Below are positions 1 to 7,114 of a stretch of 11,129 bases of DNA, in pieces (positions within the stretch are counted from its first letter, which is position 1; every line of letters starts with the position of its first letter). This DNA is from an uncultured Planctomycetota bacterium (GTDB lineage Bacteria; Planctomycetota; SZUA-567; JAFGNG01). The translations under genes and the position numbers were made by a program. The notes under the pieces are model-generated. The model was not told the DNA's origin. It saw only the letters and a program-made list of their open reading frames with translations, and searched no databases. The DNA is taken from contig CAMZKK010000002.1 in the NCBI GenBank assembly GCA_947311175.1, positions 1 to 11,129 of the forward strand, in the 5' to 3' direction.

Positions 1-2
1 AT

Positions 3-623
3 TTTGCATTACAGTTAATGGCTAAGCCAAGTATGATGAATCCACAAGGAGGAGGTCCTATCCCCGGAGGGCATGCAGGAATGGATATGGGTGGTAGTAA
101 AAAAATGGATATGCCAATGCCTAAAAAAAATAAAATTTCAGCAGTAAAACCAAAGGTTACGGATGAATTTTTAGCGTCATTAATCCCAGCTTATGAGGCA
201 TATCTTTCTGCTCAGAGAGCGCTAGCAAAAGACAATCTTGCTTTGGCAAATAAAGCATTGATCACGCTGTTTAAGGCAATTCCTTCGTTTAAGATGTCAT
301 TGCTCGATAGTAATGGACATATGAAATTAATGGGGATTACCGCGAAAATAAAAACTGCCCTTGAGGGGATAAGTAAGTCTAAAGATATTGAAACTTCTCG
401 GAAAATTTTCGCAGCGGTTGGGGTTGAAATTATCAAGCTAGAAAAATATTTTGGGCATATCGGAAAAACATCTTATCGTCTTGCATTTTGTCCTATGGCG
501 TTTGGCAAAGGTGCAGAATGGTTGCAGATAGAAAAAGAGATAAAGAATCCTTATTACGGCAAGGCAATGTTGACCTGTGGTGAGATTCGAAATACATTCA
601 AGGCAAAAGGCAAGAAAAAGTAG
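3..623 (+). CDS. CusB-type RND periplasmic adaptor, C-terminal part with DUF3347 domain (5' truncated by window edge)
   Basis: This is the periplasmic adaptor (membrane fusion protein) end of a heavy-metal efflux system, which would link the inner-membrane pump encoded next to it to an outer-membrane channel. An ATG lies at 18, but the same frame is open to the left edge (codons for F-A-L-Q-L precede it) and there is no ribosome binding site, so the gene almost certainly starts outside the window. Counting from that ATG, residues 5-35 form a Met/His/Gly-rich flexible linker (AKPSMMNP, GGHAGMDMGG, MDMPMP), as expected for a copper or silver protein. Residues about 48-190 match the DUF3347 pattern: a helical part, then CPMAFGKGAEWLQ (C158, M160), NPYYGKAM and LTCGE (C187). 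These Cys, Met and His residues are plausible metal ligands (inference). The stop is TAG, 10 bases before the pump gene, so the two are probably co-transcribed. A free-standing DUF3347 protein is the alternative. Confidence 0.8.
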   Translation, partial: FALQLMAKPSMMNPQGGGPIPGGHAGMDMGGSKKMDMPMPKKNKISAVKPKVTDEFLASLIPAYEAYLSAQRALAKDNLALANKALITLFKAIPSFKMSLLDSNGHMKLMGITAKIKTALEGISKSKDIETSRKIFAAVGVEIIKLEKYFGHIGKTSYRLAFCPMAFGKGAEWLQIEKEIKNPYYGKAMLTCGEIRNTFKAKGKKK

Positions 624-633
624 GTTCTAAAAA

Positions 634-1275
634 ATGAAAAACAAAAAATTATTATTAAATGAAGACGGTGACGGAATACTTGGTGCCATAATTTCATTTT
701 GTTTACATAATAGATTGATTGTCGGTCTGCTTTTGTTGTCAATCATAGGTGGTGGAATAATGACCGCACCCTTTGATTGGGATGTCGGTGGAATACCCCG
801 AAGTCAAGTTCCGGTTGATGCCATTCCTGATATTGGAGAAAATCAACAGATAGTTTTTACAAAATGGAGTGGTCGTTCACCTCAGGACATTGAATACCAA
901 ATTTCTTATCCGCTCACCTCTGCCTTACTTGGTGTCCCAGGGATAAAATCTATACGCAGTTATTCGATGTTTGGTTTTTCCTCTATCTATGTTGTGTTTT
1001 CGGAAAAGGTTGAATTTTATTGGTCAAGAACGAGAATTCTTGAAAAATTAAATAGTCTTCCGGTTGGCACTTTGCCCGAGGGGGTTCGTCCGACTTTGGG
1101 TTCGGATGCTACGCCATTAGGGCAGGTGTTTTGGTATACTCTCGAAGGGCAGGATAAAGACGGTCAACCCACAGGTGGCTGGGATCCTGATGAGCTAAGG
1201 TCGATTCAGGACTGGCAAGTTCGCTATGAACTGATGGCTGTCCCGGGGGTCGCAGAGGTATCTTCAATTGGCTGA
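634..1275 (+). CDS. CusA/CzcA-family heavy-metal efflux RND pump, N-terminal piece ending at an in-frame TGA
   Basis: These 213 codons encode the start of an HME-RND proton/metal antiporter. Residues about 27-45 form the first membrane helix after a cytoplasmic start. They are followed by the family pattern PVDAIPDIGENQQIVF (residues 60-75), then WSGRSPQDIEYQISYPL, LGVPGIKSIRS and FSEKVEFYWSR of the first porter subdomain. The piece stops at TGA 1273-1275 right after VAEVSSIG, a point where homologues continue with Gly-[FV]-V-K-x-Y-Q-V. The next codons in the same frame read F-V-K-E-Y-Q-V-D-V, so this is not a natural C-terminus. A 213-residue product would have one membrane helix and no function as a pump. 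The ATG at 634 has only a weak AGG upstream, so translation is probably coupled to the adaptor gene. It is best annotated together with 1276-4602 as one interrupted gene. Confidence 0.85.
   Translation: MKNKKLLLNEDGDGILGAIISFCLHNRLIVGLLLLSIIGGGIMTAPFDWDVGGIPRSQVPVDAIPDIGENQQIVFTKWSGRSPQDIEYQISYPLTSALLGVPGIKSIRSYSMFGFSSIYVVFSEKVEFYWSRTRILEKLNSLPVGTLPEGVRPTLGSDATPLGQVFWYTLEGQDKDGQPTGGWDPDELRSIQDWQVRYELMAVPGVAEVSSIG
1273..1275 (+). other. In-frame TGA replacing a conserved Gly codon in the CusA-family pump gene
   Basis: Around this codon the frame reads S-S-I-G-TGA-F-V-K-E-Y-Q-V-D-V. In E. coli CusA and relatives (from memory) the same stretch reads S-[VI]-G-G-x-V-K-x-Y-Q-V, so the TGA takes the place of Gly, one base away from GGA. 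No length change is needed to keep the frame. The candidates are a real nonsense mutation, a consensus error in the assembly, or stop-codon reassignment to Gly as known in Absconditabacteria (SR1) and Gracilibacteria. The last is disfavoured because the other genes here use all four GGN codons freely and contain no further in-frame TGA. Confidence 0.9.
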
Positions 1276-4200
1276 TTTGTTAAGGAATATCAAGTTGATG
1301 TAAATCCAGATGCGATGAAGGCAAAAAATGTAACCTTGGCAATGGTGATGGCTGCTCTTAAGAATAGCAACCTTGATACCGGTGCGAGGACGATGGAAAT
1401 AAATCGTGTTGAATATGTTATTAGAGGGGTTGGTCTAGTTAAGTCGATTAAGGACTTAGAAGAGGCAGTAGTCAAAGAGACCGACAATATTCCTATTCGA
1501 GTGTCAGATGTTGCGACTGTTAGTCTTGGTCCTGCCCTTAGACGTGGTGCCTTAGATAAAGGTGGAGCAGAGGCAGTGGGCGGAGTAGTGGTTGTTCGGT
1601 ACGGTGCTAATCCTTTAGAGGTGATAAAAAAGGTTCATAAAAAAATAACAGAATTTTCCAAAGGATTACCGGAAAGAAAGGTCGAGGTAAGACTTGCCGA
1701 TGGCACTAAAAAGCAAGTTATGAGTAGAGTTGCGGTTGTTCCGTTTTATGATAGAACAGGTTTGATTTACGAAACCCTTGGAACTTTGAACAGGGCATTA
1801 GAAGAGGAAATACTGGTTACTATTATTGTCGTGATGATTATGCTGATGCACCTTCGAAGCTCAATTTTGATTTCAGGGTTATTGCCAATTGCGGTGTTGA
1901 TGTGTTTTATTGCGATGAGATATTTTGGGGTGGATGCGAATGTCGTTGCTCTGTCAGGGATTGCAATTGCGATAGGGACGATGGTGGATATGGGGATTGT
2001 GTTGAATGAAAACATTCTCAAACATGTTGACCAGGCAGACGAAGATGAGCCTATCCTTCCGGTTATTTATCGAGCATCGGTTGAAGTGGGAAGTGCGGTA
2101 ATCACTGCGGTGTTGACAACGGTAATAAGTTTTCTTCCCATTTTTACTATGGAGGCTGCCGAAGGAAAATTATTTAAACCACTTGCCTTTACTAAAACTT
2201 TTGCCTTGGTATCAAGTTTGATAGTGGCACTGACGATTATTCCACCGGTTGCCTTGAGCCTTTTCAAAAAGAAAAAAACAACCAACTATCTAAAATTTTT
2301 ATGGCCAGCCATATTGCTAATTAGCGGGATTGTTGGTGGAATAAAACTAGGTAGTTTTATGATTGTAATTTTGTCTATTTTCATTGCTTTTTATCATATC
2401 TTACAAGAGAAAATTCCGGAAAAATTTCGTGATAGAATTAAATATATTTCAAATTATATAATTGTCTTTGTTGTCGTCATCTTTTTGTCTGCCAGTTGGA
2501 TGCCATTAGGGGTAACGGCCGGAACAATCAAAAATCTAATCTTTGTTAGTGGTGCGATTGGCGGGCTTTTAGGCTTTTTCCAAATTTTTCAATATTACTA
2601 TCCGCAGATGTTGGGTCGGTGTTTAGAAAATAAGATTAAATTTTTGATGATTCCTTTTTCATTATGCGTATTTGGTTTTACTACTTGGCTTGGCTTTGCC
2701 ACCGTTTTTAATTTTATTCCGAAAGCGGCAGGGATTGTCGGTCTTGAAAAAACCGTTACTACCCTGAGTCCATGGATATGGGCTAAACATCGTTTCCCAG
2801 GGCTTGGCAAGGAGTTTATGCCAGACCTTGATGAGGGTTCGTATTTATTAATGCCAACAACTATGCCGCATGCCTCAATTGGTGAAGCGATAGATGTTTT
2901 GTCAAAACAGGATATGGCAATCACTGCTATACCGGAAATAGATACTGCTGTTGGCAAGGTAGGGCGAGTAGAAAGTTCGCTTGATCCGGCACCAATCTCA
3001 ATGATTGAAACCATTATTAATTATCACCCTGAATATATGGTGGATAAGGATGGTAATAGATTAAGTTTCAAATATGATGAATCTACCAATGATTTGTTTC
3101 GAGATATGAAAAGTAATCCGGTTCTTGCTCCTGATGGCAAGCCGTATGTGGTAAAGGGCAAGTTTATTCGTGACGAGAATGGACATTTGATTGCAGATGA
3201 AAACGGCAGTCCATTCAGGATGTGGCGACCAAGACTTGACCCTTCATTAAATACAGGTCGCAAAGAATGGGCAGGAATTAACTCTCCGGATGATATTTGG
3301 CAAGAAATAATCAAAGCGTCAGAATTACCGGGAACCACTTCTGCTCTGAAGCTTCAACCAATTGCTGCGAGAGTTGTGATGTTACAGAGTGGAATGCGTG
3401 CCCCAATGGGTGTAAAAATCTTTGGTCGAGGCAAGGCAACTCTTGAGGATTTAGAGCGGGTGGGAATAAAGATTGAGAAGATACTAAAGCTTGCCCCTGG
3501 GGTTAAGGCAAAGGCGGTTACGGCAGAAAGAATTGTTGGCAAACCATACCTTGAAATATTGATTGATCGTAAGGCAATTGCCCGTTATGGAGTAAATGTG
3601 GTTGATGTTCAAAAAATAATTCAAACAGCGATTGGCGGGGTACCGGTAACAACGATTATTGAGGGTCGAGAACGCTATCGAGTCCAGGTTCGTTATCAAC
3701 GAGAGTTGCGAGACTCCATTGAGGAAATAAAAAATATCCTTATTCCCAACCGCCGAGGGCAATCTATTCCGCTTAAACAGTTGATTGTTGGTAAAAAATT
3801 ACAATACAGGCGGGGACCACAGGTCATAAAGAGTGAAGATGGTGGTTTAGTAACCTATGTCTTGTTTGATAAGATACCAGGGTATGCCGAGGTAGATGTT
3901 GTAGAAAATGCTACGAAGTTTATTAATAAAAAATTAGCAGACGGGTCATTGATTTTCCCTCCGGGGGTAACCTATAAGTTTGCCGGAAATTATGAAAATC
4001 AAATAAGAAGTGAAAAGCGATTGATGCTTGTTTTGCCAATTTCATTACTTGCAATTTTTATGATTCTTTATATGCAATTCAAATCTGTTCCAACCACAAT
4101 GTTGATTTTTAGCGGAATTGCGGTGGCGTGGGCAGGCGGTTTTATTCTTTTGTGGCTTTATGGCGAAAGTTGGTTTATGAACTTTTCTGTATTTGGTACC

Positions 4201-4602
4201 AATCTCAGAGATTTGTTCCAAATTAATACCATAAATCTAAGCGTGGCTGTTTGGGTGGGATTTCTTGCTCTATTTGGCATTGCTACCGATGATGGAGTAG
4301 TGATGGCAACCTATCTTGATCAAGCGTTTAATAAAGAAAAGCCAACGACTACCAAGGCAATTCGTGAGTTGACCCTCTTTGCCGGCAAGCGTAGGATTAG
4401 ACCGTGTTTGATGACAACTGCAACCACCCTTCTTGCTTTGTTGCCGGTATTGACTTCAACCGGAAGAGGAGCAGACATCATGGTGCCAATGGCAATTCCA
4501 TCATTCGGCGGAATGGCGATTGAAGTTGTAACCTTATTTGTCGTGCCAGTGCTTTATTGTGCAATTAAGGAACTAACTGTAAAATTAAAAATTAAAAGTT
4601 AA
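1276..4602 (+). CDS. CusA/CzcA-family heavy-metal efflux RND pump, remainder of the gene downstream of the in-frame TGA
   Basis: This continues the frame of 634-1275; the first internal ATG is at 1315 and has no ribosome binding site, so separate initiation is unlikely. Read through, the protein would be 1322 residues, longer than E. coli CusA (about 1047). Numbering from Met 1315: residues 165-315 hold membrane helices 2-6, including SGIAIAIGTMVDMGIVLNEN with Asp225, the expected proton-relay Asp of CusA-like pumps. Residues about 327-430 are an extra hydrophobic block before TM7 (443-465). GKEFMPDLDEGSYLLMP (498-514) opens the second porter half. PISMIET and RVVML carry Met residues in the contexts of the CusA Met cluster, which suggests Cu(I)/Ag(I) rather than Zn/Co (inference). 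A further insertion lies at about 576-660. TM8-12 occupy 904-1082, with GIATDDGVVMATY at 988-1000. The stop is TAA. Everything after the TGA looks conserved, with no second frameshift or stop. Confidence 0.88.
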   Translation, partial: FVKEYQVDVNPDAMKAKNVTLAMVMAALKNSNLDTGARTMEINRVEYVIRGVGLVKSIKDLEEAVVKETDNIPIRVSDVATVSLGPALRRGALDKGGAEAVGGVVVVRYGANPLEVIKKVHKKITEFSKGLPERKVEVRLADGTKKQVMSRVAVVPFYDRTGLIYETLGTLNRALEEEILVTIIVVMIMLMHLRSSILISGLLPIAVLMCFIAMRYFGVDANVVALSGIAIAIGTMVDMGIVLNENILKHVDQADEDEPILPVIYRASVEVGSAVITAVLTTVISFLPIFTMEAAEGKLFKPLAFTKTFALVSSLIVALTIIPPVALSLFKKKKTTNYLKFLWPAILLISGIVGGIKLGSFMIVILSIFIAFYHILQEKIPEKFRDRIKYISNYIIVFVVVIFLSASWMPLGVTAGTIKNLIFVSGAIGGLLGFFQIFQYYYPQMLGRCLENKIKFLMIPFSLCVFGFTTWLGFATVFNFIPKAAGIVGLEKTVTTLSPWIWAKHRFPGLGKEFMPDLDEGSYLLMPTTMPHASIGEAIDVLSKQDMAITAIPEIDTAVGKVGRVESSLDPAPISMIETIINYHPEYMVDKDGNRLSFKYDESTNDLFRDMKSNPVLAPDGKPYVVKGKFIRDENGHLIADENGSPFRMWRPRLDPSLNTGRKEWAGINSPDDIWQEIIKASELPGTTSALKLQPIAARVVMLQSGMRAPMGVKIFGRGKATLEDLERVGIKIEKILKLAPGVKAKAVTAERIVGKPYLEILIDRKAIARYGVNVVDVQKIIQTAIGGVPVTTIIEGRERYRVQVRYQRELRDSIEEIKNILIPNRRGQSIPLKQLIVGKKLQYRRGPQVIKSEDGGLVTYVLFDKIPGYAEVDVVENATKFINKKLADGSLIFPPGVTYKFAGNYENQIRSEKRLMLVLPISLLAIFMILYMQFKSVPTTMLIFSGIAVAWAGGFILLWLYGESWFMNFSVFGTNLRDLFQINTINLSVAVWVGFLALFGIATDDGVVMATYLDQAFNKEKPTTTKAIRELTLFAGKRRIRPCLMTTATTLLALLPVLTSTGRGADIMVPMAIPSFGGMAIEVVTLFVVPVLYCAIKELTVKLKIKS

Positions 4603-4613
4603 AAATTAAAAAA
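4581..4613. repeat. A/T-only direct-repeat tract of AATTAAAA-like units
   Basis: Just inside and after the 3' end of the pump gene the sequence is a chain of near-identical units built from AAAATTAAAA and TTAAAAATTAAAA, broken by a single GTT. It encodes the lysine-rich pump tail (K-L-K-I-K-S) and then runs into the heptamer repeat. This looks like slippage-type low-complexity sequence; no function is evident. Confidence 0.6.
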
Positions 4614-4636
4614 TTGAGAGTTGAGAGTTGAGAGTT
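4614..4636. repeat. Perfect 7-bp tandem repeat (TTGAGAG, three copies plus TT)
   Basis: Three exact consecutive copies of TTGAGAG are followed by TT. They lie directly between the A/T repeat tract and the 16-base element at 4635. Similar heptameric short tandem repeats are known from intergenic regions of several bacteria, such as cyanobacterial STRRs. Copy number may vary between strains (inference). Confidence 0.85.
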
Positions 4637-4650
4637 AAAAAGCACATGCC
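4635..4650. repeat. 16-bp direct repeat, copy 1 (TTAAAAAGCACATGCC)
   Basis: This sequence is identical, in the same orientation, to 10983-10998. It starts 33 bases after the pump stop codon. It can take part in two small stems: AAAGCA (4639-4644) with TGCTTT (4679-4684), and CATGCC (4645-4650) with GGTATG (4658-4663, one G-U pair). Both copies sit just downstream of a gene and both have TGCTTT some 20-30 bases on, which suggests a dispersed intergenic element. Confidence 0.7.
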
Positions 4651-4733
4651 ATTTTCGGGTATGAAAATAGAGATGATTTGCTTTGTCTATATTTTTACTG
4701 CCGAAGCACAATCAACTCATATAAAAAGAAAAA

Positions 4734-4774
4734 AAAGGATGCTTCCTCATTTTTGAAGGGAAGCGTCCTTTTTT
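4734..4774. terminator. Bidirectional rho-independent terminator between convergent pump and chemoreceptor genes
   Basis: The arm AAAGGATGCTTCC (4734-4746) pairs with GGAAGCGTCCTTT (4759-4771) over 13 base pairs with one G-U, around a 12-base loop. A-T pairs extend the stem by about three more. A-rich sequence precedes the stem and T-rich sequence follows it, so each strand ends in a U tract. It can stop transcripts from the efflux genes on the + strand and from the chemoreceptor gene on the - strand. Confidence 0.9.
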
Positions 4775-4840
4775 ATTGAGAGCTTATTTCGCTGTTAATT
4801 GTTGACTCTAAACTTCAACTGCGGAATTTAGGTTTATAGA

Positions 4841-6952
4841 CTATTCTCCCCATCCATCTATTTTAAAAGGTGAAGGTGTGTTTTCCAATAATAATGGTTT
4901 TTGATTATTCACAGTTATTGTTTTTTGCTGCGTTTGATTATTGTTATTGTTTTTTAATTTGAATCTTGATAGTAGCTCTTTTAGTTTTGCTGATTGATTT
5001 GCGAGGTAGTTTGCAGATGAGGCAATCTCTTCAGAACTTGCGGTATTTTGCTGAGTTACTTCATCTATTTGTTGTAGTCCTTGGCTGACTTGTGCTACTC
5101 CAATTGCTTGTTCATTACTTGCGGCTGAAATCTCACCAATCAAATCGGCAGCCTTGGTTATTTCTGTGACAATCTCATTCAACGATTCAGCGGTTTCATT
5201 TGCAATTGAGGTTCCTCTGTCAACCTTGCCTTGTGATGAGTCGATCAGTTCGGAAGTCTCACGAGCTGCCTTTGCACTTCTTGAAGCTAAATTGCGAACC
5301 TCTTCTGCTACTACCGCAAATCCCTTACCGTGTCGACCGGCACGAGCTGCTTCAACCGCTGCATTGAGGGCAAGAAGATTTGTTTGAAATGCTATATCAT
5401 CAATAACCTTGATTATTTTAGAGATTTCTTGACTTGAACTATTTATGTCTTCCATTGCGGAAGTCATTTCATTCATATGGTTTGAGCCTTTTGATGCCAC
5501 ATCTTTAGCGGTGACAACAATTTTGTTGGCTGTATTTGCGGTGTCTGAATTTGTTTTACTTTGTGAACCAATCTCTGTCATTGTAGAAGTTATTTCTTCT
5601 AAGCTGGCTGCCGAGGTAGTTGCCCCTTGACTAAGAGATTGACTTGATTCATTGACTTGTTGTGCATTATTGTTTACTTCGTCAGAAATAGAATTAACAT
5701 GAGTGAAGAAACTATTGATGTTTTTGATTAATTTATTGATAGCAATTCCTAAGGTGTCTTGGTCTGAGCGAATGCTATATTCAACATCCCAATTATTATT
5801 GGCAAGTGCTAACAATATGCGTTCTTTTCCTTTTTCAAATTCAATCAGGCTTTTGCAAATATTCCCGAGTTTACCAATTTCGTCTTTTCTTTTTAATATG
5901 TTTTCATCAACCTCAATGTCAAGTTTGCCATCAAACACTACTGATGATGTTTTTTCTGTTACTTGAGTTATTGGTTTTATTATTTTTGTGTCTAATAAAT
6001 ATAAGCCAACAATTATCAGGAACAAAAAGATTGAAAATATTATTGTCGATAATTCCCAAACAATTTTTGTGTTTTTATTAACCAATGCTAAAACATCAGG
6101 AGTATTCATTCCTAAGATATATATCCCAATCTCATTGCCATCAAGGTCTTTTACTTTTTGCACAACCGTTAGGTATCTATTATCAAAAGAGTAAGACGCT
6201 ATTGCTTTATCCAATTGTTTGTTTGTAGAAATGTATTGATAAAAATCCTTATCATTATTTTTCTTGCTTGTACCATCAAAAATATAATTTTCAACGCCGT
6301 TGTTGTCTTTGCATGCAGGTGCTTTATCTAAATATTTTTTATTCATTAAATATAAAAATTTAATTTTTAGCGGTGCAAGATTTTTTTTGAATGAATTTAG
6401 TCCGCCTTCAAAATTAACAATTCCGATTATCTCTGAGTTTTTTTTGATTGGAAATAAACCTTTTAGCCTCAATCCCTTGCTTGATATATCCATTGCTGTA
6501 AGTGGCTTGCCAGTCGCTTTTACCTTGCGGTATGCCGGTGAATAATTAAGATTTTCACCAAACTTACTGAAATCCCATGACTTAACAAAGCTCTTTAATT
6601 CTGCATCTATAAGATGAACCTTGATGTTTTTGAAATTTGTATTTTCCTTAAATATCTTTCCGTAGTTCTTTAAGATTTTAAATAAATTATCCCGTTGTTT
6701 ATTTTCGATACAATTGGCAATTGCCGGATTACTGGCAATCTGTAAGGCATTCATAAACCAAACATCTTTTTTCGCTTTGAGCTCCTGTTTTAGAGATAAT
6801 TTGAGATTTGATGCCTCTTTGTCGATGGTCTCACCTTTTACCGTTGATACTTTTTGTTTAATCCAAATAAATGAGAATATCAATGCTATCATGAAGGCAA
6901 ATATAGACATAAGTAAAACTTTTTTACCAATTTTTAAATCACAAAATTTCAT
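4841..6952 (-). CDS. Methyl-accepting chemotaxis protein with dCache-type periplasmic sensor
   Basis: This is a transmembrane chemoreceptor that senses a ligand outside the cytoplasmic membrane and controls a CheA/CheW kinase complex, not encoded here. There is a membrane helix at residues about 12-31. A periplasmic sensor at about 35-295 includes a run like SFVKSWDFSKFGENL (121-135) and a following GLRLKGLFPI, the pattern of double-Cache domains (dCache_3-like, by recollection). The second helix is at about 300-320, and a HAMP domain covers about 320-380, with IIKPI at its start. The signalling coiled coil runs from about 410 to 663, and its hairpin tip is nearly canonical: DDIAFQTNLLALNAAVEAAR (518-537), then AGRHGKGFAVVAEEVRNLA. 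Likely methylation sites are the Glu pairs at 452-453 and 641-642. An Asn/Gln-rich tail (667-685) ends in DGWGE and could be a tether for methylation enzymes (inference). GGAGG lies 6 bases before the ATG; the stop is TAG. Confidence 0.95.
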   Translation of the reverse strand: MKFCDLKIGKKVLLMSIFAFMIALIFSFIWIKQKVSTVKGETIDKEASNLKLSLKQELKAKKDVWFMNALQIASNPAIANCIENKQRDNLFKILKNYGKIFKENTNFKNIKVHLIDAELKSFVKSWDFSKFGENLNYSPAYRKVKATGKPLTAMDISSKGLRLKGLFPIKKNSEIIGIVNFEGGLNSFKKNLAPLKIKFLYLMNKKYLDKAPACKDNNGVENYIFDGTSKKNNDKDFYQYISTNKQLDKAIASYSFDNRYLTVVQKVKDLDGNEIGIYILGMNTPDVLALVNKNTKIVWELSTIIFSIFLFLIIVGLYLLDTKIIKPITQVTEKTSSVVFDGKLDIEVDENILKRKDEIGKLGNICKSLIEFEKGKERILLALANNNWDVEYSIRSDQDTLGIAINKLIKNINSFFTHVNSISDEVNNNAQQVNESSQSLSQGATTSAASLEEITSTMTEIGSQSKTNSDTANTANKIVVTAKDVASKGSNHMNEMTSAMEDINSSSQEISKIIKVIDDIAFQTNLLALNAAVEAARAGRHGKGFAVVAEEVRNLASRSAKAARETSELIDSSQGKVDRGTSIANETAESLNEIVTEITKAADLIGEISAASNEQAIGVAQVSQGLQQIDEVTQQNTASSEEIASSANYLANQSAKLKELLSRFKLKNNNNNQTQQKTITVNNQKPLLLENTPSPFKIDGWGE

Positions 6953-6958
6953 AATTAT

Positions 6959-6963
6959 CCTCC
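6959..6963 (-). promoter_or_regulatory. Ribosome binding site of the chemoreceptor gene
   Basis: On the - strand GGAGG lies 6 bases before the ATG at 6952-6950. This fixes the start codon. Confidence 0.85.
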
Positions 6964-6986
6964 AAGTGGCGTAAATAGATTTTTTT

Positions 6987-7014
6987 AGTATATAAGGTGT
7001 TTAATTTTTTGCAA
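6987..7014 (-). promoter_or_regulatory. Sigma70-like promoter for the chemoreceptor gene
   Basis: On the - strand TTGCAA (7014-7009) is separated by 16 bases from TATACT (6992-6987), a good match to TTGACA/TATAAT. Transcription would start near 6980, giving a leader of about 28 bases that contains the GGAGG ribosome binding site. No sigma28-type chemotaxis promoter (TAAA...GCCGATAA) was seen. Confidence 0.65.
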
Positions 7015-7020
7015 CATATT

Positions 7021-7034
7021 GTTTGCTGACAAAC
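7021..7034. promoter_or_regulatory. Short inverted repeat GTTTG-CTGA-CAAAC, possible operator
   Basis: A perfect 5-base inverted repeat with a 4-base spacer lies just upstream of the -35 box of the chemoreceptor promoter, in the divergent intergenic region. It could be a regulator site, but such a short arm can arise by chance in AT-rich sequence. Confidence 0.25.
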
Positions 7035-7062
7035 TAAATTTATGGTAAATCAAATAAAAAAT

Positions 7063-7090
7063 TTGCATATTTTTTATTATTTGATAGATT
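7063..7090 (+). promoter_or_regulatory. Weak candidate promoter for the two-kinase unit
   Basis: TTGCAT (7063-7068) and TAGATT (7085-7090) are 16 bases apart and end 24 bases before the preferred start codon at 7115. The match is modest and the region is very AT-rich, so other -10 boxes are possible. A promoter must lie somewhere here, because the upstream gene is divergent. Confidence 0.3.
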
Positions 7091-7103
7091 AATATAAATT
7101 AAT

Positions 7104-7108
7104 GGGGA
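7104..7108 (+). promoter_or_regulatory. Ribosome binding site that favours the second ATG (7115) of the kinase gene
   Basis: GGGGA ends directly before the ATG at 7109, too close to serve it, but lies 6 bases before the in-frame ATG at 7115. The protein therefore probably begins M-L-I-N-K-S, two residues shorter than the longest reading. Confidence 0.65.
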
Positions 7109-7114
7109 ATGTTT

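Noticed and set aside
1273..1275. TGA as selenocysteine, or as Trp under code 4
   Set aside because: Homologues have Gly here, not Cys or Trp. No other in-frame TGA is found in the long genes, while TGG serves for Trp throughout. I also saw no obvious SECIS-like stem right after it, though this was judged by eye.
2598..3014. Antisense open frame of 138 codons inside the pump gene
   Set aside because: It lies wholly opposite a conserved coding region, has no ribosome binding site or recognisable domain, and is a by-product of codon bias.
1315..4602. A separate gene starting at the internal ATG 1315
   Set aside because: No ribosome binding site precedes it and the codons between the TGA and 1315 encode conserved family sequence, so it is the rest of one gene.
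4581..4650. CRISPR array
   Set aside because: The repeats are 7-8 bases long, directly adjacent and without spacers.
7109..7111. First ATG as the start of the membrane kinase
   Set aside because: The only ribosome-binding sequence touches this ATG; it is correctly spaced for the ATG at 7115.
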